Origin: Sphaerochaeta globosa str. Buddy
Lineage (GTDB): Bacteria > Spirochaetota > Spirochaetia > Sphaerochaetales > Sphaerochaetaceae
Reading direction: 5' to 3'
DNA length: 64,000 bases
Assembly (NCBI RefSeq): GCF_000190435.1
Contig: NC_015152.1
Span: 3,168,458-3,232,457, forward strand
A program made the position numbers and the translations under genes. The notes under the pieces were generated by a model, which was given only the letters and a program-made list of their open reading frames with translations, did not search any database and was not told where the DNA came from. This document shows, piece after piece, positions 15,982 to 24,900 of this stretch. Position 1 is the stretch's first letter. Every line of letters starts with the position of its first letter.

Positions 15982-16527
15982 ATGAACACATGCTTTCTGC
16001 TTCTCGAGGACGGAACTCTGTACCAAGGAAAAAGCTTCGGAAAACCAGCACCCCAGCTTGGAACATCCTTGGTTGCAGCAGAACTCGTCTTCAACACCAG
16101 CATGACCGGATATCAGGAGATTCTCACCGATCCCTCCTACCATGGACAGATGGTGGTCATGACCTATCCACACATAGGAAACTATGGCTGTGAACCAGAT
16201 TTTGAGGAGGGTCTTTCCTCTCCAAGTCCCATCTGCTGTACAGCAATGATAGTTCGCTCAGTATATGAAGGCCCTCTTCCTTTGAAGAGGGTCTCTTTAG
16301 ATGCATACCTTGCCAAGCACAACGTGACAGGGATTACCGACATCGATACGAGAGATTTGACCATCCACCTCAGGAATCATGGTGCGCAGAATGCCATGAT
16401 TTTCAGCACTGAGAACGGAAAGCTGACAGAGACACAATACAAGGTGGCAAAAGAGAGCCTGGCTCTCTACCCCCATGCAGGAGAGATCGACCTCATCGAG
16501 GGTGTTGCAATCAAGCAACCGATCTAG
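15982..16527 (+). CDS. carA: Carbamoyl-phosphate synthase small subunit, N-terminal half (ends at in-frame TAG)
   Basis: Residues 1-181 correspond to the amino-terminal domain of CarA, with LLEDGTLYQGKSFG, VFNTSMTGYQEILTDPSY, TYPHIGNYGCE, TDIDTRDLTIHLRNHGAQNAMI. CarA supplies ammonia from glutamine to CarB for arginine and pyrimidine synthesis. The frame stops at TAG 16525-16527 at the linker between the two CarA domains. The same frame then continues without further interruption to 17127, giving 381 sense codons in total if the TAG is read through, a normal CarA length. GGAGTAG precedes the ATG. Either a nonsense mutation, a sequencing error, a split gene or readthrough is possible. Confidence 0.85.
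   Translation: MNTCFLLLEDGTLYQGKSFGKPAPQLGTSLVAAELVFNTSMTGYQEILTDPSYHGQMVVMTYPHIGNYGCEPDFEEGLSSPSPICCTAMIVRSVYEGPLPLKRVSLDAYLAKHNVTGITDIDTRDLTIHLRNHGAQNAMIFSTENGKLTETQYKVAKESLALYPHAGEIDLIEGVAIKQPI
16525..16527 (+). other. In-frame amber codon inside carA
   Basis: The codon context is ATC TAG GAC. Both flanks are in the same frame, and the CarA alignment continues on both sides without insertion or deletion, so a single base substitution (for example from CAG, AAG or TGG) explains it. Confidence 0.9.
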
Positions 16528-16560
16528 GACCCTGCTCTTGAGAACCTGCCCAAAAAGCCT

Positions 16561-17127
16561 ATGCTTCGGTTTGCCGTGGTGGACTTCGGAATCAAACGCT
16601 CGATCATAGCAGAGTTATACAAACGCAATGTAGCGGTAACCCTGTTCCCTCCTTGCGTACAGGCAGCAGAAATCCTGGGAAGCGGATGCGATGCGATGCT
16701 GCTCTCCAACGGTCCGGGAGACCCGGCACAGCTAACGGATGCCGTAGCAATGGCCAAGGAAGTCATGGCCCTTATGCCGGTCTTCGGCATCTGTCTGGGT
16801 CATCAGCTGATCACCTGGGCTTTGGGAGGAAGGACACAAAAAATGAAGTACGGCCACCATGGCGGTAATCACCCCGTCATCGACCTTCGCACCAACGCCT
16901 GCTTTGTCACCAGCCAGAACCACCTCTATGCAAGCCAGGAAGACTCCCTGCCGCCTGTTGTCGCAGTATGGCTGCGCAATGCCAATGACAACTCCATAGA
17001 AGGACTCTATCACACCACCTTGCCCATCCGCTGTGTACAGTTCCACCCCGAAGCCTCTCCGGGGCCTCAGGATGCTACAGGGATCTTCGACGTCTTCATC
17101 CAAACCGTACAGGAGCATAAGGCATGA
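16561..17127 (+). CDS. carA: Carbamoyl-phosphate synthase small subunit, glutaminase half (downstream of in-frame TAG)
   Basis: This part encodes the class I glutamine amidotransferase domain: LSNGPGDPAQL, the nucleophile elbow VFGICLGHQL with its Cys, the KYGHHGGNHPV block, and the C-terminal catalytic CVQFHPEASPGP with His and Glu. All glutaminase residues are intact. The first ATG after the amber codon is at 16561, 33 nt downstream, at the domain boundary (MLRFAVVDFGIKRS), but no good ribosome site precedes it. It overlaps carB by 4 nt, so loss of its translation would be expected to lower carB expression as well. Confidence 0.85.
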   Translation: MLRFAVVDFGIKRSIIAELYKRNVAVTLFPPCVQAAEILGSGCDAMLLSNGPGDPAQLTDAVAMAKEVMALMPVFGICLGHQLITWALGGRTQKMKYGHHGGNHPVIDLRTNACFVTSQNHLYASQEDSLPPVVAVWLRNANDNSIEGLYHTTLPIRCVQFHPEASPGPQDATGIFDVFIQTVQEHKA

Positions 17128-20100
17128 GCGCACGCACCGACATCAAACGCATCCTCATCATCGGCAGCGGTCCGATTGTCATCGGCCAGGCATGTGAATT
17201 CGACTATAGCGGTACGCAGGCTGTCAAAGCTTTGAAGGAAGAGGGCTATGAGGTCATTCTGCTCAACCCCAACCCGGCAACCGTCATGACCACCCCCTCC
17301 TTGGCTGACACCGTTTACCTGGACCCCTTGAAGATTGAGTATGTCGAGCAAATTTTTCAGCGTGAGAGACCCGATGCCATTCTTACCACCATGGGAGGCC
17401 AAAGCGGGTTGAACCTTGCCTTGGAACTGGATAAGGCTGGGTTGCTTGAGCAGTATGGTGTCGAGGTAATCGGCTCATCAATCACCTCCATCAAGCTTGC
17501 TGAAGACCGGGGAGCCTTCAAGCAGGTCGTCCAAAGCCTTGGGCTCGAGAGTGCAAAAAGCTTTGTCGTGCACTCCCTGGCTGAAGCCCAATCACTGCTT
17601 CAGGACTTTCCCTACCCCCGCATCATCCGCCCCTCCTACACGCTGGGAGGCATGGGGGGCTCGATTGCCAACAACGAGCAAGAGTTCCCGGACCTCCTTT
17701 GCCATGCCCTCGAAACCAGTCCCACAGGGGAAGCTCTCATCGAGGAGTCGTTGATCGGTTGGAAAGAGTTTGAGATGGAGGTCATGCGCGACAAGGCAGA
17801 TAATGCAATCATCGTGTGCTCGATCGAAAACATCGACCCCATGGGAGTCCATACCGGGGACAGTATCACCATCGCCCCGATCCAGACGCTGGACGACAAG
17901 CTCTACCAAACGATGAGAAATGCCTCGATCGCCATCCTTCGGGCAGTCGGCGTCGATTGCGGAGGCAGCAACGTCCAGTTTGCCGTCCATCCAGAAACGG
18001 CACGGATGGTGGTCATCGAGATGAACCCCCGCGTCTCCCGCTCTTCAGCCCTTGCCAGCAAAGCCACCTGCTTTCCCATCGCCCGCTGCTCGGCCAAACT
18101 GGCTGTAGGCTACACCCTCGATGAGGTGGTCAATGAGATCACCGGTCAGTCGGTCTCCTGCTTCGAGCCGGTTTTGGACTACTGCGCCGTCAAGGTTCCC
18201 CGCTTCGAACTGGAAAAGTTCCCGCTCCCCCTGTCAGCCTTGGGCACGCAGATGCGAAGCGTGGGAGAGGCCCTCGCATTGGGAAGAACCGCCTTGGAAG
18301 CTCTGAACAAAGCGATCCGCTCTTCGGAGCGCAAGCTGGAAGGATTATGTGACTTGGTAGGGGTCGGGCTCTACAGCGAGTCGGATGTACAGAATTTCCT
18401 TGGCAGTGCCCATCCTCTGAGACTGCTCAGTGCCTATACAACACTGGTCAGAAAAGGGCTTTCCGCCCTTCCCATGATTGAAGAGACAACCAAATTCGAC
18501 CGCTGGTTCCTGCATCTTCTGGTACAGCAGTATGCATTGGAGCAGGCCATTCGCAAACAGCTGGACTATGAAACCTTGCTGCAAGCAAAACGGGCCGGTA
18601 TCAGCGACCGCCACCTTGCATTTCTGACCGGTAAGAAGACTTCGGATATCGAACGGCTTCGTTACGCCTATGAGATGCACCCGGTCACCCACCATGTGGA
18701 TACCTGCTCAGGCGAATTCGACGCCCTCACCCCCTATCTCTACACAACGTATGGGGAGAAGAGTGAGGCAAAACCCTTGGGAAATGAAGCGGTCATCATT
18801 CTTGCCAGCGGGCCTAACCGAATCGGCCAGGGCTTGGAGTTCGACACCTGCTGCACCCTCGCTTCGCTTGCCTATCGCAAGTTGGGCAAAAAGACCATCA
18901 TGGTCAACAGCAACCCCGAGACCGTCTCAACCGATTTCAATATTTCCGACCGGCTGTATCTGGAGAGCCTGACAAGCGAGGAGGTCAAGGAAATTCTACG
19001 TCTTGAGGGGGCAAAGAACGTAGTCGTCCAATTGGGAGGACAGACTCCGCTCAACCTCGCCCAGGATTTGATTCGTTCAGGGGCCTTTATTGTCGGTACC
19101 AGCCTGAAGGGGCTGCTGGATGCAGGAGACCGGGGAAAGTTCTCAGCCTTGGTGACTGAACTGGGGCTGAGACAGCCGAAAAACCGCAGCGCAAAACGAA
19201 CCGAGGATATTCTTCCGTTGGCAAAGGAAGTAGGCTTTCCGGTGCTTATCCGACCCTCCTTTGTCCTTGGAGGGCGGGGGATGTACATCGTCTACGATGA
19301 AGAGGCTCTAGGAAGGCTCACCCACCTTGAGGCCACACAAGAGGCTCCTGTTCTGGTGGACCAATTTCTCGAGGATGCGTTTGAGTATGACCTCGATGCA
19401 GTCTGCGATGGCAAAAGTCTGTATGTCGGGGGAATTTTGCAGCATATTGAGGCTGCAGGAATCCACAGCGGTGACTCGGCTGCTGTCTTTCCTCCCTATA
19501 AATCCAGTCCACAAATTCTTCAGCAGATGCAGGAATGGGCGCACAAGCTCGCCATTGCCTTGGATACCAAGGGCCTGATGAACATTCAGTTTGCAGCCAA
19601 GGACGGGCTGCTGTACCTCATCGAGGTTAATCCCCGTGCATCCAGGACCGTCCCCTTCATCTCCAAGACATCAGGCGTCGACCTCATCGAAACGGCAGTC
19701 AGGATTTGGGAGGGCCAGGACCTGGTCAGCCAAGGTCTTGTCAAGAAAGAAGGCGGCAGGGCCATAGGCAGTTGCAAAACCGGATGGGCAGTCAAGGAAG
19801 CGGTGTTTAGTTTCGATCGCTTTTCCAATGTGGACCCGGCCCTTGGCCCGGAAATGCGCTCAACCGGGGAATCCATCGGCTTGGGAAAGACGTTCGGTGA
19901 AGCCTTTGCCAAGAGCCAGATCAGCGCAGGCAACAAACTGCCGGTGTGTGGAAAGGTCTTTGTCAGCGTCAACAAGAAGGACCGAAATACCATTCTGCCG
20001 GTTGTACAGAAATTGATGGCCCTGGGTTTCGGCATCGCAGCCACCAAGGGCACTGCTGCGTTCCTGTTTGAGCAGGGAATTCTGTGCGAGGTAATGCAAA

Positions 20101-20333
20101 AAGTACATGAAGGGCGCCCGAATGTCTCCGATTACCTGAAGAGCCGACAGATAGCGCTGGTGATCAACACCCCGATGGGATACCAGGCGCATGCCAGCGA
20201 CGATGAGATCCGCAGCATTGCCATGCGACTGAAAATTCCGTATACCACGACCACCAGTGCAGCTATAGCGGCTGTACAGGCCATTGAGTATCTGCAGAAA
20301 AAACAAGTGGTTGTTCGTTCTCTCTCTTCCTAG
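17124..20333 (+). CDS. carB: Carbamoyl-phosphate synthase large subunit
   Basis: A complete 1069-residue CarB, close to the E. coli length of 1073. CarB makes carbamoyl phosphate from bicarbonate, ammonia and two ATP in the cytoplasm. Two homologous ATP-grasp halves are visible, each starting with a G-S-G-P or ASGPNRIGQG motif (residues about 10 and 555); the paired blocks NPNPATVMTTP and NSNPETVSTDF; and the ATP-grasp ends VVIEMNPRVSRSSALASKAT and LIEVNPRASRTVPFISK. The C-terminal 130 residues are the MGS-like allosteric domain. ATGA overlap with carA. It is intact despite the stop codon in carA. Confidence 0.97.
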   Translation: MSARTDIKRILIIGSGPIVIGQACEFDYSGTQAVKALKEEGYEVILLNPNPATVMTTPSLADTVYLDPLKIEYVEQIFQRERPDAILTTMGGQSGLNLALELDKAGLLEQYGVEVIGSSITSIKLAEDRGAFKQVVQSLGLESAKSFVVHSLAEAQSLLQDFPYPRIIRPSYTLGGMGGSIANNEQEFPDLLCHALETSPTGEALIEESLIGWKEFEMEVMRDKADNAIIVCSIENIDPMGVHTGDSITIAPIQTLDDKLYQTMRNASIAILRAVGVDCGGSNVQFAVHPETARMVVIEMNPRVSRSSALASKATCFPIARCSAKLAVGYTLDEVVNEITGQSVSCFEPVLDYCAVKVPRFELEKFPLPLSALGTQMRSVGEALALGRTALEALNKAIRSSERKLEGLCDLVGVGLYSESDVQNFLGSAHPLRLLSAYTTLVRKGLSALPMIEETTKFDRWFLHLLVQQYALEQAIRKQLDYETLLQAKRAGISDRHLAFLTGKKTSDIERLRYAYEMHPVTHHVDTCSGEFDALTPYLYTTYGEKSEAKPLGNEAVIILASGPNRIGQGLEFDTCCTLASLAYRKLGKKTIMVNSNPETVSTDFNISDRLYLESLTSEEVKEILRLEGAKNVVVQLGGQTPLNLAQDLIRSGAFIVGTSLKGLLDAGDRGKFSALVTELGLRQPKNRSAKRTEDILPLAKEVGFPVLIRPSFVLGGRGMYIVYDEEALGRLTHLEATQEAPVLVDQFLEDAFEYDLDAVCDGKSLYVGGILQHIEAAGIHSGDSAAVFPPYKSSPQILQQMQEWAHKLAIALDTKGLMNIQFAAKDGLLYLIEVNPRASRTVPFISKTSGVDLIETAVRIWEGQDLVSQGLVKKEGGRAIGSCKTGWAVKEAVFSFDRFSNVDPALGPEMRSTGESIGLGKTFGEAFAKSQISAGNKLPVCGKVFVSVNKKDRNTILPVVQKLMALGFGIAATKGTAAFLFEQGILCEVMQKVHEGRPNVSDYLKSRQIALVINTPMGYQAHASDDEIRSIAMRLKIPYTTTTSAAIAAVQAIEYLQKKQVVVRSLSS

Positions 20334-20339
20334 GAGCAA

Positions 20340-20368
20340 TTGCCTTTTGGGTCTTGTTGCGATAGTAT
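20340..20368 (+). promoter_or_regulatory. Probable promoter of aspS
   Basis: TTGCCT (20340-20345), 17 nt, TAGTAT (20363-20368). Transcription would start near 20375; AAAGGAGA and GAGGGA lie in the leader before the ATG at 20408. Confidence 0.5.
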
Positions 20369-20407
20369 GACAATACTTTTACAAAGGAGACCCACGAGGG
20401 ACCGAGT

Positions 20408-22204
20408 ATGTCTGAAGAAGTATTTTCCCAACGAACAACTACCTGCGGGGCACTGACCAAGGCTGACAATGGAAAAATTGTTGTCCTCAATGGCTGGGTA
20501 CACCGCGACCGCAATCATGGAGCGCTGCATTTCATCAATCTGAGAGACCGTTACGGCATCACGCAAGTGGTGGTCGACGACGATGCTTCCCCCGCTCTTC
20601 AGGCTGTTGCAAGTGAGTTGCACCTCGAATACTGCATTGCCGTTACCGGTATCGTCCGCCAGAGACCCGATTCCATGGTCAATCCCGAGATGTCAACCGG
20701 TGAAATCGAGGTGAAAGCACAAAGCATCGAGATTCTCAGCCGCTGCGCCCCGCTTCCTTTCCAAATCGATGACGGTAAGGAAACCCGCGAGGACCTCAGG
20801 CTGAAATACCGCTACCTCGATCTGCGAAGCCAAGGAATGCAGCAGAGGCTCAAGCTGAGGCATGACTTCATTCTGGCTTGCAGAAAGTACCTTTCTTCCC
20901 GCGACTTCTACGAGATTGAGACCCCGACGATGATCAAGAGCACCCCTGAAGGGGCGCGTGACTTCCTCGTTCCGAGCAGAATCTATGCAGGCAAGTTCTA
21001 CGCCCTTCCCCAGAGCCCCCAGCTCTTCAAGCAGATTCTCATGGTCGGCGGTATGGATAAGTATTTCCAGATCGCCCGTTGCTATCGCGATGAGGATGCC
21101 CGCGGCGACCGCCAGCTCGAATTCACCCAGCTGGACGTAGAGATGAGCTTCGTCAAGCGTGACGATGTCCTTTCCTTGATGGAAGGTCTCTTCAACAGCG
21201 TATTCAGGGAAGTGATGAACTACGAGCTGCCCGCCCGCTTCAGAAGACTCACGTACAACGATGCCCTGAATACCTATGGTTGCGACAAACCCGATCTGCG
21301 TTTCGACGTACCGCTTTGTGACGTAAACGAGCTGGCCCAGAAGAGCAGCTTTGCAACGTTCAAGGATATTGTGGCCAACGGTGGATATGTGAAGGCACTG
21401 TGTGCACCCAAGACGGAAGGAGTCGACTTCTCCCGCAAGTACATCACCGAACTTGAGGACGCAGCCAAGGTCTACGGAGCCCAGGGGCTTGCGTGGATCA
21501 AGGTGGGCGAAAACAAGAGCCTCTCTGGTGGTGTAAGCAAGTTCTTTGCCGGCCTCGAAGCTGAGTTGCTAGCGAAAGTCGATGCCAAGGAAGGGGATTT
21601 GATCCTTTTTGTAGCCCACCAGAATTGGAAGAAGTGCTGTGCAAGTCTGAGCGCTGTCCGCACCAAGCTGGGTCGGGACCTGAAGCTTATCAGAAAAGCC
21701 TTTGAGTTCTGCTGGATCATCGACTTCCCCCTCTTTGAGTACAATGAGGAAGGTGGCCACTGGGAAGCCGCCCACCATATGTTCAGCATGCCCCAGGCTG
21801 AGTACCTGGATACCCTTGAGTCCGATCCGGGCAGTGTAAAGGGTGACTTGTACGACTTGGTCCTCAATGGGTATGAGGTAGCCTCGGGCTCCATTCGTAT
21901 CCATGATGTGGAGTTGCAGAAGCGGATTTTCCGCATTTGCAACTTTGATGACAAAACTGCCGAGGAGCGCTTCGGCTTCTTGCTCAACGCCTTCCGCTAC
22001 GGGCCACCCCCGCACGGCGGCATTGCTCCGGGAGTCGACCGCATGGTGATGATCATGAGCGAACAGACTTCCATCCACGAAGTCATCGCCTTCCCGAAAA
22101 ATACGGCTGCAGTCAGTCCGATGGACGATTCACCGTCGGAAGTCGATCAGCAACAGCTCGACGACCTTCACTTGATCATCAACTATCCCAAGCCGAAAGC
22201 TTGA
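20408..22204 (+). CDS. aspS: Aspartyl-tRNA synthetase (bacterial type)
   Basis: A 598-residue class II synthetase that charges tRNA-Asp (or also tRNA-Asn in a non-discriminating form). An OB-fold anticodon-binding domain occupies residues 1-110 (GWVHRDRNHGALHFINLRDRYG). Class II motif 1 is IETPTMIKSTPEGARDFLVPS, motif 2 contains FQIARCYRDEDARGDRQLEFTQLD, a bacterial GAD insertion lies around residues 290-420, and motif 3 ends in GIAPGVDRMVMIM. Length is normal for the bacterial enzyme. Whether it is discriminating cannot be decided by eye. Confidence 0.97.
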   Translation: MSEEVFSQRTTTCGALTKADNGKIVVLNGWVHRDRNHGALHFINLRDRYGITQVVVDDDASPALQAVASELHLEYCIAVTGIVRQRPDSMVNPEMSTGEIEVKAQSIEILSRCAPLPFQIDDGKETREDLRLKYRYLDLRSQGMQQRLKLRHDFILACRKYLSSRDFYEIETPTMIKSTPEGARDFLVPSRIYAGKFYALPQSPQLFKQILMVGGMDKYFQIARCYRDEDARGDRQLEFTQLDVEMSFVKRDDVLSLMEGLFNSVFREVMNYELPARFRRLTYNDALNTYGCDKPDLRFDVPLCDVNELAQKSSFATFKDIVANGGYVKALCAPKTEGVDFSRKYITELEDAAKVYGAQGLAWIKVGENKSLSGGVSKFFAGLEAELLAKVDAKEGDLILFVAHQNWKKCCASLSAVRTKLGRDLKLIRKAFEFCWIIDFPLFEYNEEGGHWEAAHHMFSMPQAEYLDTLESDPGSVKGDLYDLVLNGYEVASGSIRIHDVELQKRIFRICNFDDKTAEERFGFLLNAFRYGPPPHGGIAPGVDRMVMIMSEQTSIHEVIAFPKNTAAVSPMDDSPSEVDQQQLDDLHLIINYPKPKA

Positions 22205-22210
22205 TTTTGA

Positions 22211-22240
22211 GTACCCCGGAGGAATCCGGGGTACTTCCTT
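22211..22240 (+). terminator. Probable terminator of aspS
   Basis: GTACCCCGGA (22211-22220) and TCCGGGGTAC (22225-22234) form a perfect 10-bp stem with a GGAA loop, followed by TTCCTT. The T-run is short, so termination may be partial. Confidence 0.7.
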
Positions 22241-22267
22241 GACAAAGCAGGGAAACAGACCTAGTGT
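22239..22267 (+). promoter_or_regulatory. Sigma-70 promoter of the cation efflux gene
   Basis: A perfect TTGACA (22239-22244), 17 nt and TAGTGT (22262-22267). The expected start, about 22274, is the first base of the hairpin that follows. Confidence 0.55.
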
Positions 22268-22273
22268 GTACAA

Positions 22274-22310
22274 GACATCTGCAGGACTACAAATCCTGCG
22301 GATGTCTTTA
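22274..22310 (+). promoter_or_regulatory. 5'-end hairpin / possible attenuator before the cation efflux gene
   Basis: GACATC-T-GCAGGA (22274-22286) pairs with TCCTGC-G-GATGTC (22294-22306), 12 base pairs around one mismatch, followed by TTTATT. It lies between the promoter and the start codon, so it is either an intrinsic terminator in the leader (attenuation) or a 5' stability structure. Confidence 0.5.
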
Positions 22311-22331
22311 TTCTATGTAGAGAGATGACCT

Positions 22332-23204
22332 ATGAAAAAGAACTTGGCCCTGACCGTATCGAAAATCAACATTTTCAACAATGTAGTGCTTGCTATCAGC
22401 AAAGTCTCCATTGGTGTATTCGCACACTCTGCAGCCTTGCTTAACGACGGTATCAACAATGCAGGGGATGTAATCAGCTCGGTCATCGCCTCAGTGGGGA
22501 TTTCAGCTGCTGCAAAGGAATCTGATGCTGAGCACCAGTACGGCCACGAGCGCCTGGAGAGTGTTAGCGCAATTCTTTTGTCCGGTATCATCATGGTCGT
22601 GGGGTTGGGCTTATTGGTGGACGGAATCTCATCCATCATCCAGGGCTCCCATCTCAACAGCCCCATCCCCGGCTTGCTTGCAGTCATTGCCTCCATTGTA
22701 TCCATCATACTTAAGGAAATTATGTTCCTCTACACCCGATGGGCGGCAAAGAAAACCGACTCCTCGGCGTTGCTGGCTTCCTCCTGGGATTCGCAAAGCG
22801 ACGTCCTCGCCACCACCGGTGGCTTGATAGGAATCCTGTTTGCAAGAATGGGCTATCCGATTGCCGACTCAATAGCGGCCATCGTCATCGCCTTCTTTAT
22901 TTTCCGTGTCGGCGTGCAGATTTTCCGCGACGGGGCGGACCAGATGGTCGACCATGCCTGCAAAGAAGAGACAGTCAAGCAGATTCGTACCGTCATTCTC
23001 GACCAGGAAGGAGTGATTGGATTGGACTTGCTGAGAACCAGGACCTTTGGGTCCCGCTGCTATGTCGATGTGGAAATCTCAGCCGATGGTTTGCAAAGCC
23101 TTGTGGATGCACATTCCATTGCCGAGCGTGTACACCATGCTATCGAAAAGAACTTTCCCCAGGTCAAGCACTGCATGGTACACGTGAATCCAAAAAGAAA
23201 ATGA
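22332..23204 (+). CDS. Cation diffusion facilitator (CDF) family metal efflux transporter
   Basis: A 290-residue protein of the CDF/FieF type, which exports Zn2+, Fe2+ or Mn2+ in exchange for protons. Six membrane helices cover residues 10-205. Metal-site motifs are visible: AALLNDGINNAGDVISS in helix 2 (D and N/D ligands), HQYGHERLESVSA between helices 2 and 3, and SSWDSQSDVLATTGGLIG in helix 5. The C-terminal 85 residues are the cytoplasmic dimerisation domain. Helix 2 has N-D in place of the usual H-S-x-x-D entry, so the metal specificity is uncertain. The gene has its own promoter and a structured leader. Confidence 0.9.
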   Translation: MKKNLALTVSKINIFNNVVLAISKVSIGVFAHSAALLNDGINNAGDVISSVIASVGISAAAKESDAEHQYGHERLESVSAILLSGIIMVVGLGLLVDGISSIIQGSHLNSPIPGLLAVIASIVSIILKEIMFLYTRWAAKKTDSSALLASSWDSQSDVLATTGGLIGILFARMGYPIADSIAAIVIAFFIFRVGVQIFRDGADQMVDHACKEETVKQIRTVILDQEGVIGLDLLRTRTFGSRCYVDVEISADGLQSLVDAHSIAERVHHAIEKNFPQVKHCMVHVNPKRK

Positions 23205-23281
23205 GGACCCCTTGGTTCTTCTCTTGTGTTATGCTCTGAAATGGGTAAGAGAGATCGTATGAAAATGAATCAGGCAGTCTC

Positions 23282-24436
23282 ATGATGGAAACCATGTTGC
23301 GCATCCAAATCCTTCTTTTCTGTTTCATGCTGCTCGGCTTCTGCTATGCCGCAACTACTTGGAAACCTCTGTTTGGAGGCTTGGGATACACCTTCGACCT
23401 CAAGCTCTACCATCTTTTCATCCTGAGTACCAGCATCATGCTGGCTACCGATTTGGTCGGTTGGCTCTTCGATGGTGTTCCGACTAAGGGAATCCATACG
23501 TTACTGTTGGTAAATCACACCATCTACTATGCTTTCCATATCCTGCCTACCATATGTTTCATCCTGTATGCCGATCTGCTGCCCCATAGAAATCCTGTGC
23601 GGCTGAAGCGGTGGCTGCTTCCGCTTTCAATGCTTACAGCGGTGATAGCTCTCGGGGCTTTTGCTTCCCCTTTCACCGGGTGGTTTTTCCAAGTCGATGC
23701 TCAGAATGTATATTCCCGCGGTTCCCATTTTATGGTCTTCTCCATCATTCAGCTTCTGTTGCTGGGAGCAACCGTCATTCCATTGATCGGGGCAACCAAG
23801 AAAGTTCCTACCAGGATATACTGGACCTTGGTATTCTTTCCCGTCATCGCTTTTGTCGGCGGGCTTTTACAAGCGCTGTTCTATGGGCTGGTTCTGATAT
23901 GGCCGGTAACTACCATATTTTTGGTAGCCGCAGCACTGAACATCCAGAAAAACCAAATCGGTATCGACCACCTCACCGGTATCTCCAACCGGTTGTGGTT
24001 TGATGAGATGCTTGAGCAATATCTCCACGCAGCTAATCTTCAACAGAGCTTTGGCTGCATCCTGATGGACTTGGATGGGTTCAAGCAGATCAATGACAAT
24101 CTGGGGCATGATGTCGGAGACCAAGCACTCCAGGAGATGGCGAGGATTCTCAGGCATGTTGCAGGTCCAAAAGATATTGTAGCGCGCTACGGCGGTGATG
24201 AGTTTGCCATCCTGCTGCACGATGCCGACTCCCAGTACCTGCAGGACCTTGCCCGGCGACTGCAGTTCGAAGTTACAGCAAGCAATCAATCAGCCAAACG
24301 ACGATATGAACTATCGGTGAGTATGGGTGCGGCATTGTATGATACGGCCCTCTTCTGTGATGCCAAAGCGTTTATCACCCACCTCGATGCTACTATGTAC
24401 ACACAAAAGCGCAGCAAGCTGGGTACGAGGAGTTGA
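23282..24436 (+). CDS. Membrane-bound diguanylate cyclase (GGDEF protein)
   Basis: A 384-residue protein with about seven hydrophobic segments (residues 5-220) forming an unrecognised membrane sensor, followed by a GGDEF domain (about 225-384). The active site RYGGDEFAIL is intact, with upstream DHLTGISNRLWFDEML and LMDLDGFKQINDNLGHDVGDQAL, so it should make cyclic di-GMP. No RxxD inhibitory site was seen before GGDEF. Start is uncertain: ATGs at 23282, 23285 and 23294, none with a good ribosome site. A 14-codon frame at 23241 ends in an ATGA overlap with the first of these. Confidence 0.88.
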   Translation: MMETMLRIQILLFCFMLLGFCYAATTWKPLFGGLGYTFDLKLYHLFILSTSIMLATDLVGWLFDGVPTKGIHTLLLVNHTIYYAFHILPTICFILYADLLPHRNPVRLKRWLLPLSMLTAVIALGAFASPFTGWFFQVDAQNVYSRGSHFMVFSIIQLLLLGATVIPLIGATKKVPTRIYWTLVFFPVIAFVGGLLQALFYGLVLIWPVTTIFLVAAALNIQKNQIGIDHLTGISNRLWFDEMLEQYLHAANLQQSFGCILMDLDGFKQINDNLGHDVGDQALQEMARILRHVAGPKDIVARYGGDEFAILLHDADSQYLQDLARRLQFEVTASNQSAKRRYELSVSMGAALYDTALFCDAKAFITHLDATMYTQKRSKLGTRS

Positions 24437-24508
24437 ACTGCAGTATCACTCTTGCTGGAAAAATCCTTCTGTATGGGCTATGATGAAAGAAAAGATGAGG
24501 AGTATTCC

Positions 24509-24895
24509 ATGGGTGATAAAAAACATATTCGTGCAGATTTCGTAAGCGGTCACTACCAGTTTGTAACCGACAAGGGCGCCAGTTTTACCATCGGCCCTGA
24601 GAGCGCACCCTATGACTATCTGCTCGGAGCTCTCTCAGGATGTCTGTTCTCCACCTTTGAGGAGCTTGCCGTAAAAATGCGCGTGAGCTGGGAACATATC
24701 AGTTTTGATGTACACGGAGAAAAGCGCGATACAGTGCCTACGACACTTTCAGAGGTTTCCCTCACCGTAGAGGCTACCGGTGTCGACAACCAGCAGAAGT
24801 TCCTGAAAGCCTTTGAAACCGCAACCCGTTACTGTTCCATCTATCAGACCATCAGCGGCGTCAGTGAAATGCACTGGTCTGTGGATTTCAGGTAA
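24509..24895 (+). CDS. OsmC family protein
   Basis: A 128-residue OsmC/Ohr-type protein; the family contains peroxide-reducing enzymes that use two cysteines. Cys is present in YLLGALSGCLFSTFEEL and in ATRYCSIYQTI, matching the two family positions (CxxxT/S and xxCPV-like). The second site reads C-S-I instead of C-P-V. It is closer to the YhfA/OsmC branch than to Ohr. The ATG at 24509 has GAGGAG at 24497-24502, 6 nt before it. The gene is followed after 5 nt by a hypothetical gene. Confidence 0.85.
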   Translation: MGDKKHIRADFVSGHYQFVTDKGASFTIGPESAPYDYLLGALSGCLFSTFEELAVKMRVSWEHISFDVHGEKRDTVPTTLSEVSLTVEATGVDNQQKFLKAFETATRYCSIYQTISGVSEMHWSVDFR

Positions 24896-24900
24896 CCAAG

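Noticed and set aside
23241-23285. 14-codon upstream frame ending in an ATGA overlap with the GGDEF gene
   Set aside because: Possible coupled leader peptide, but its own start has neither a ribosome site nor a promoter with a matching -35, so it may be chance.
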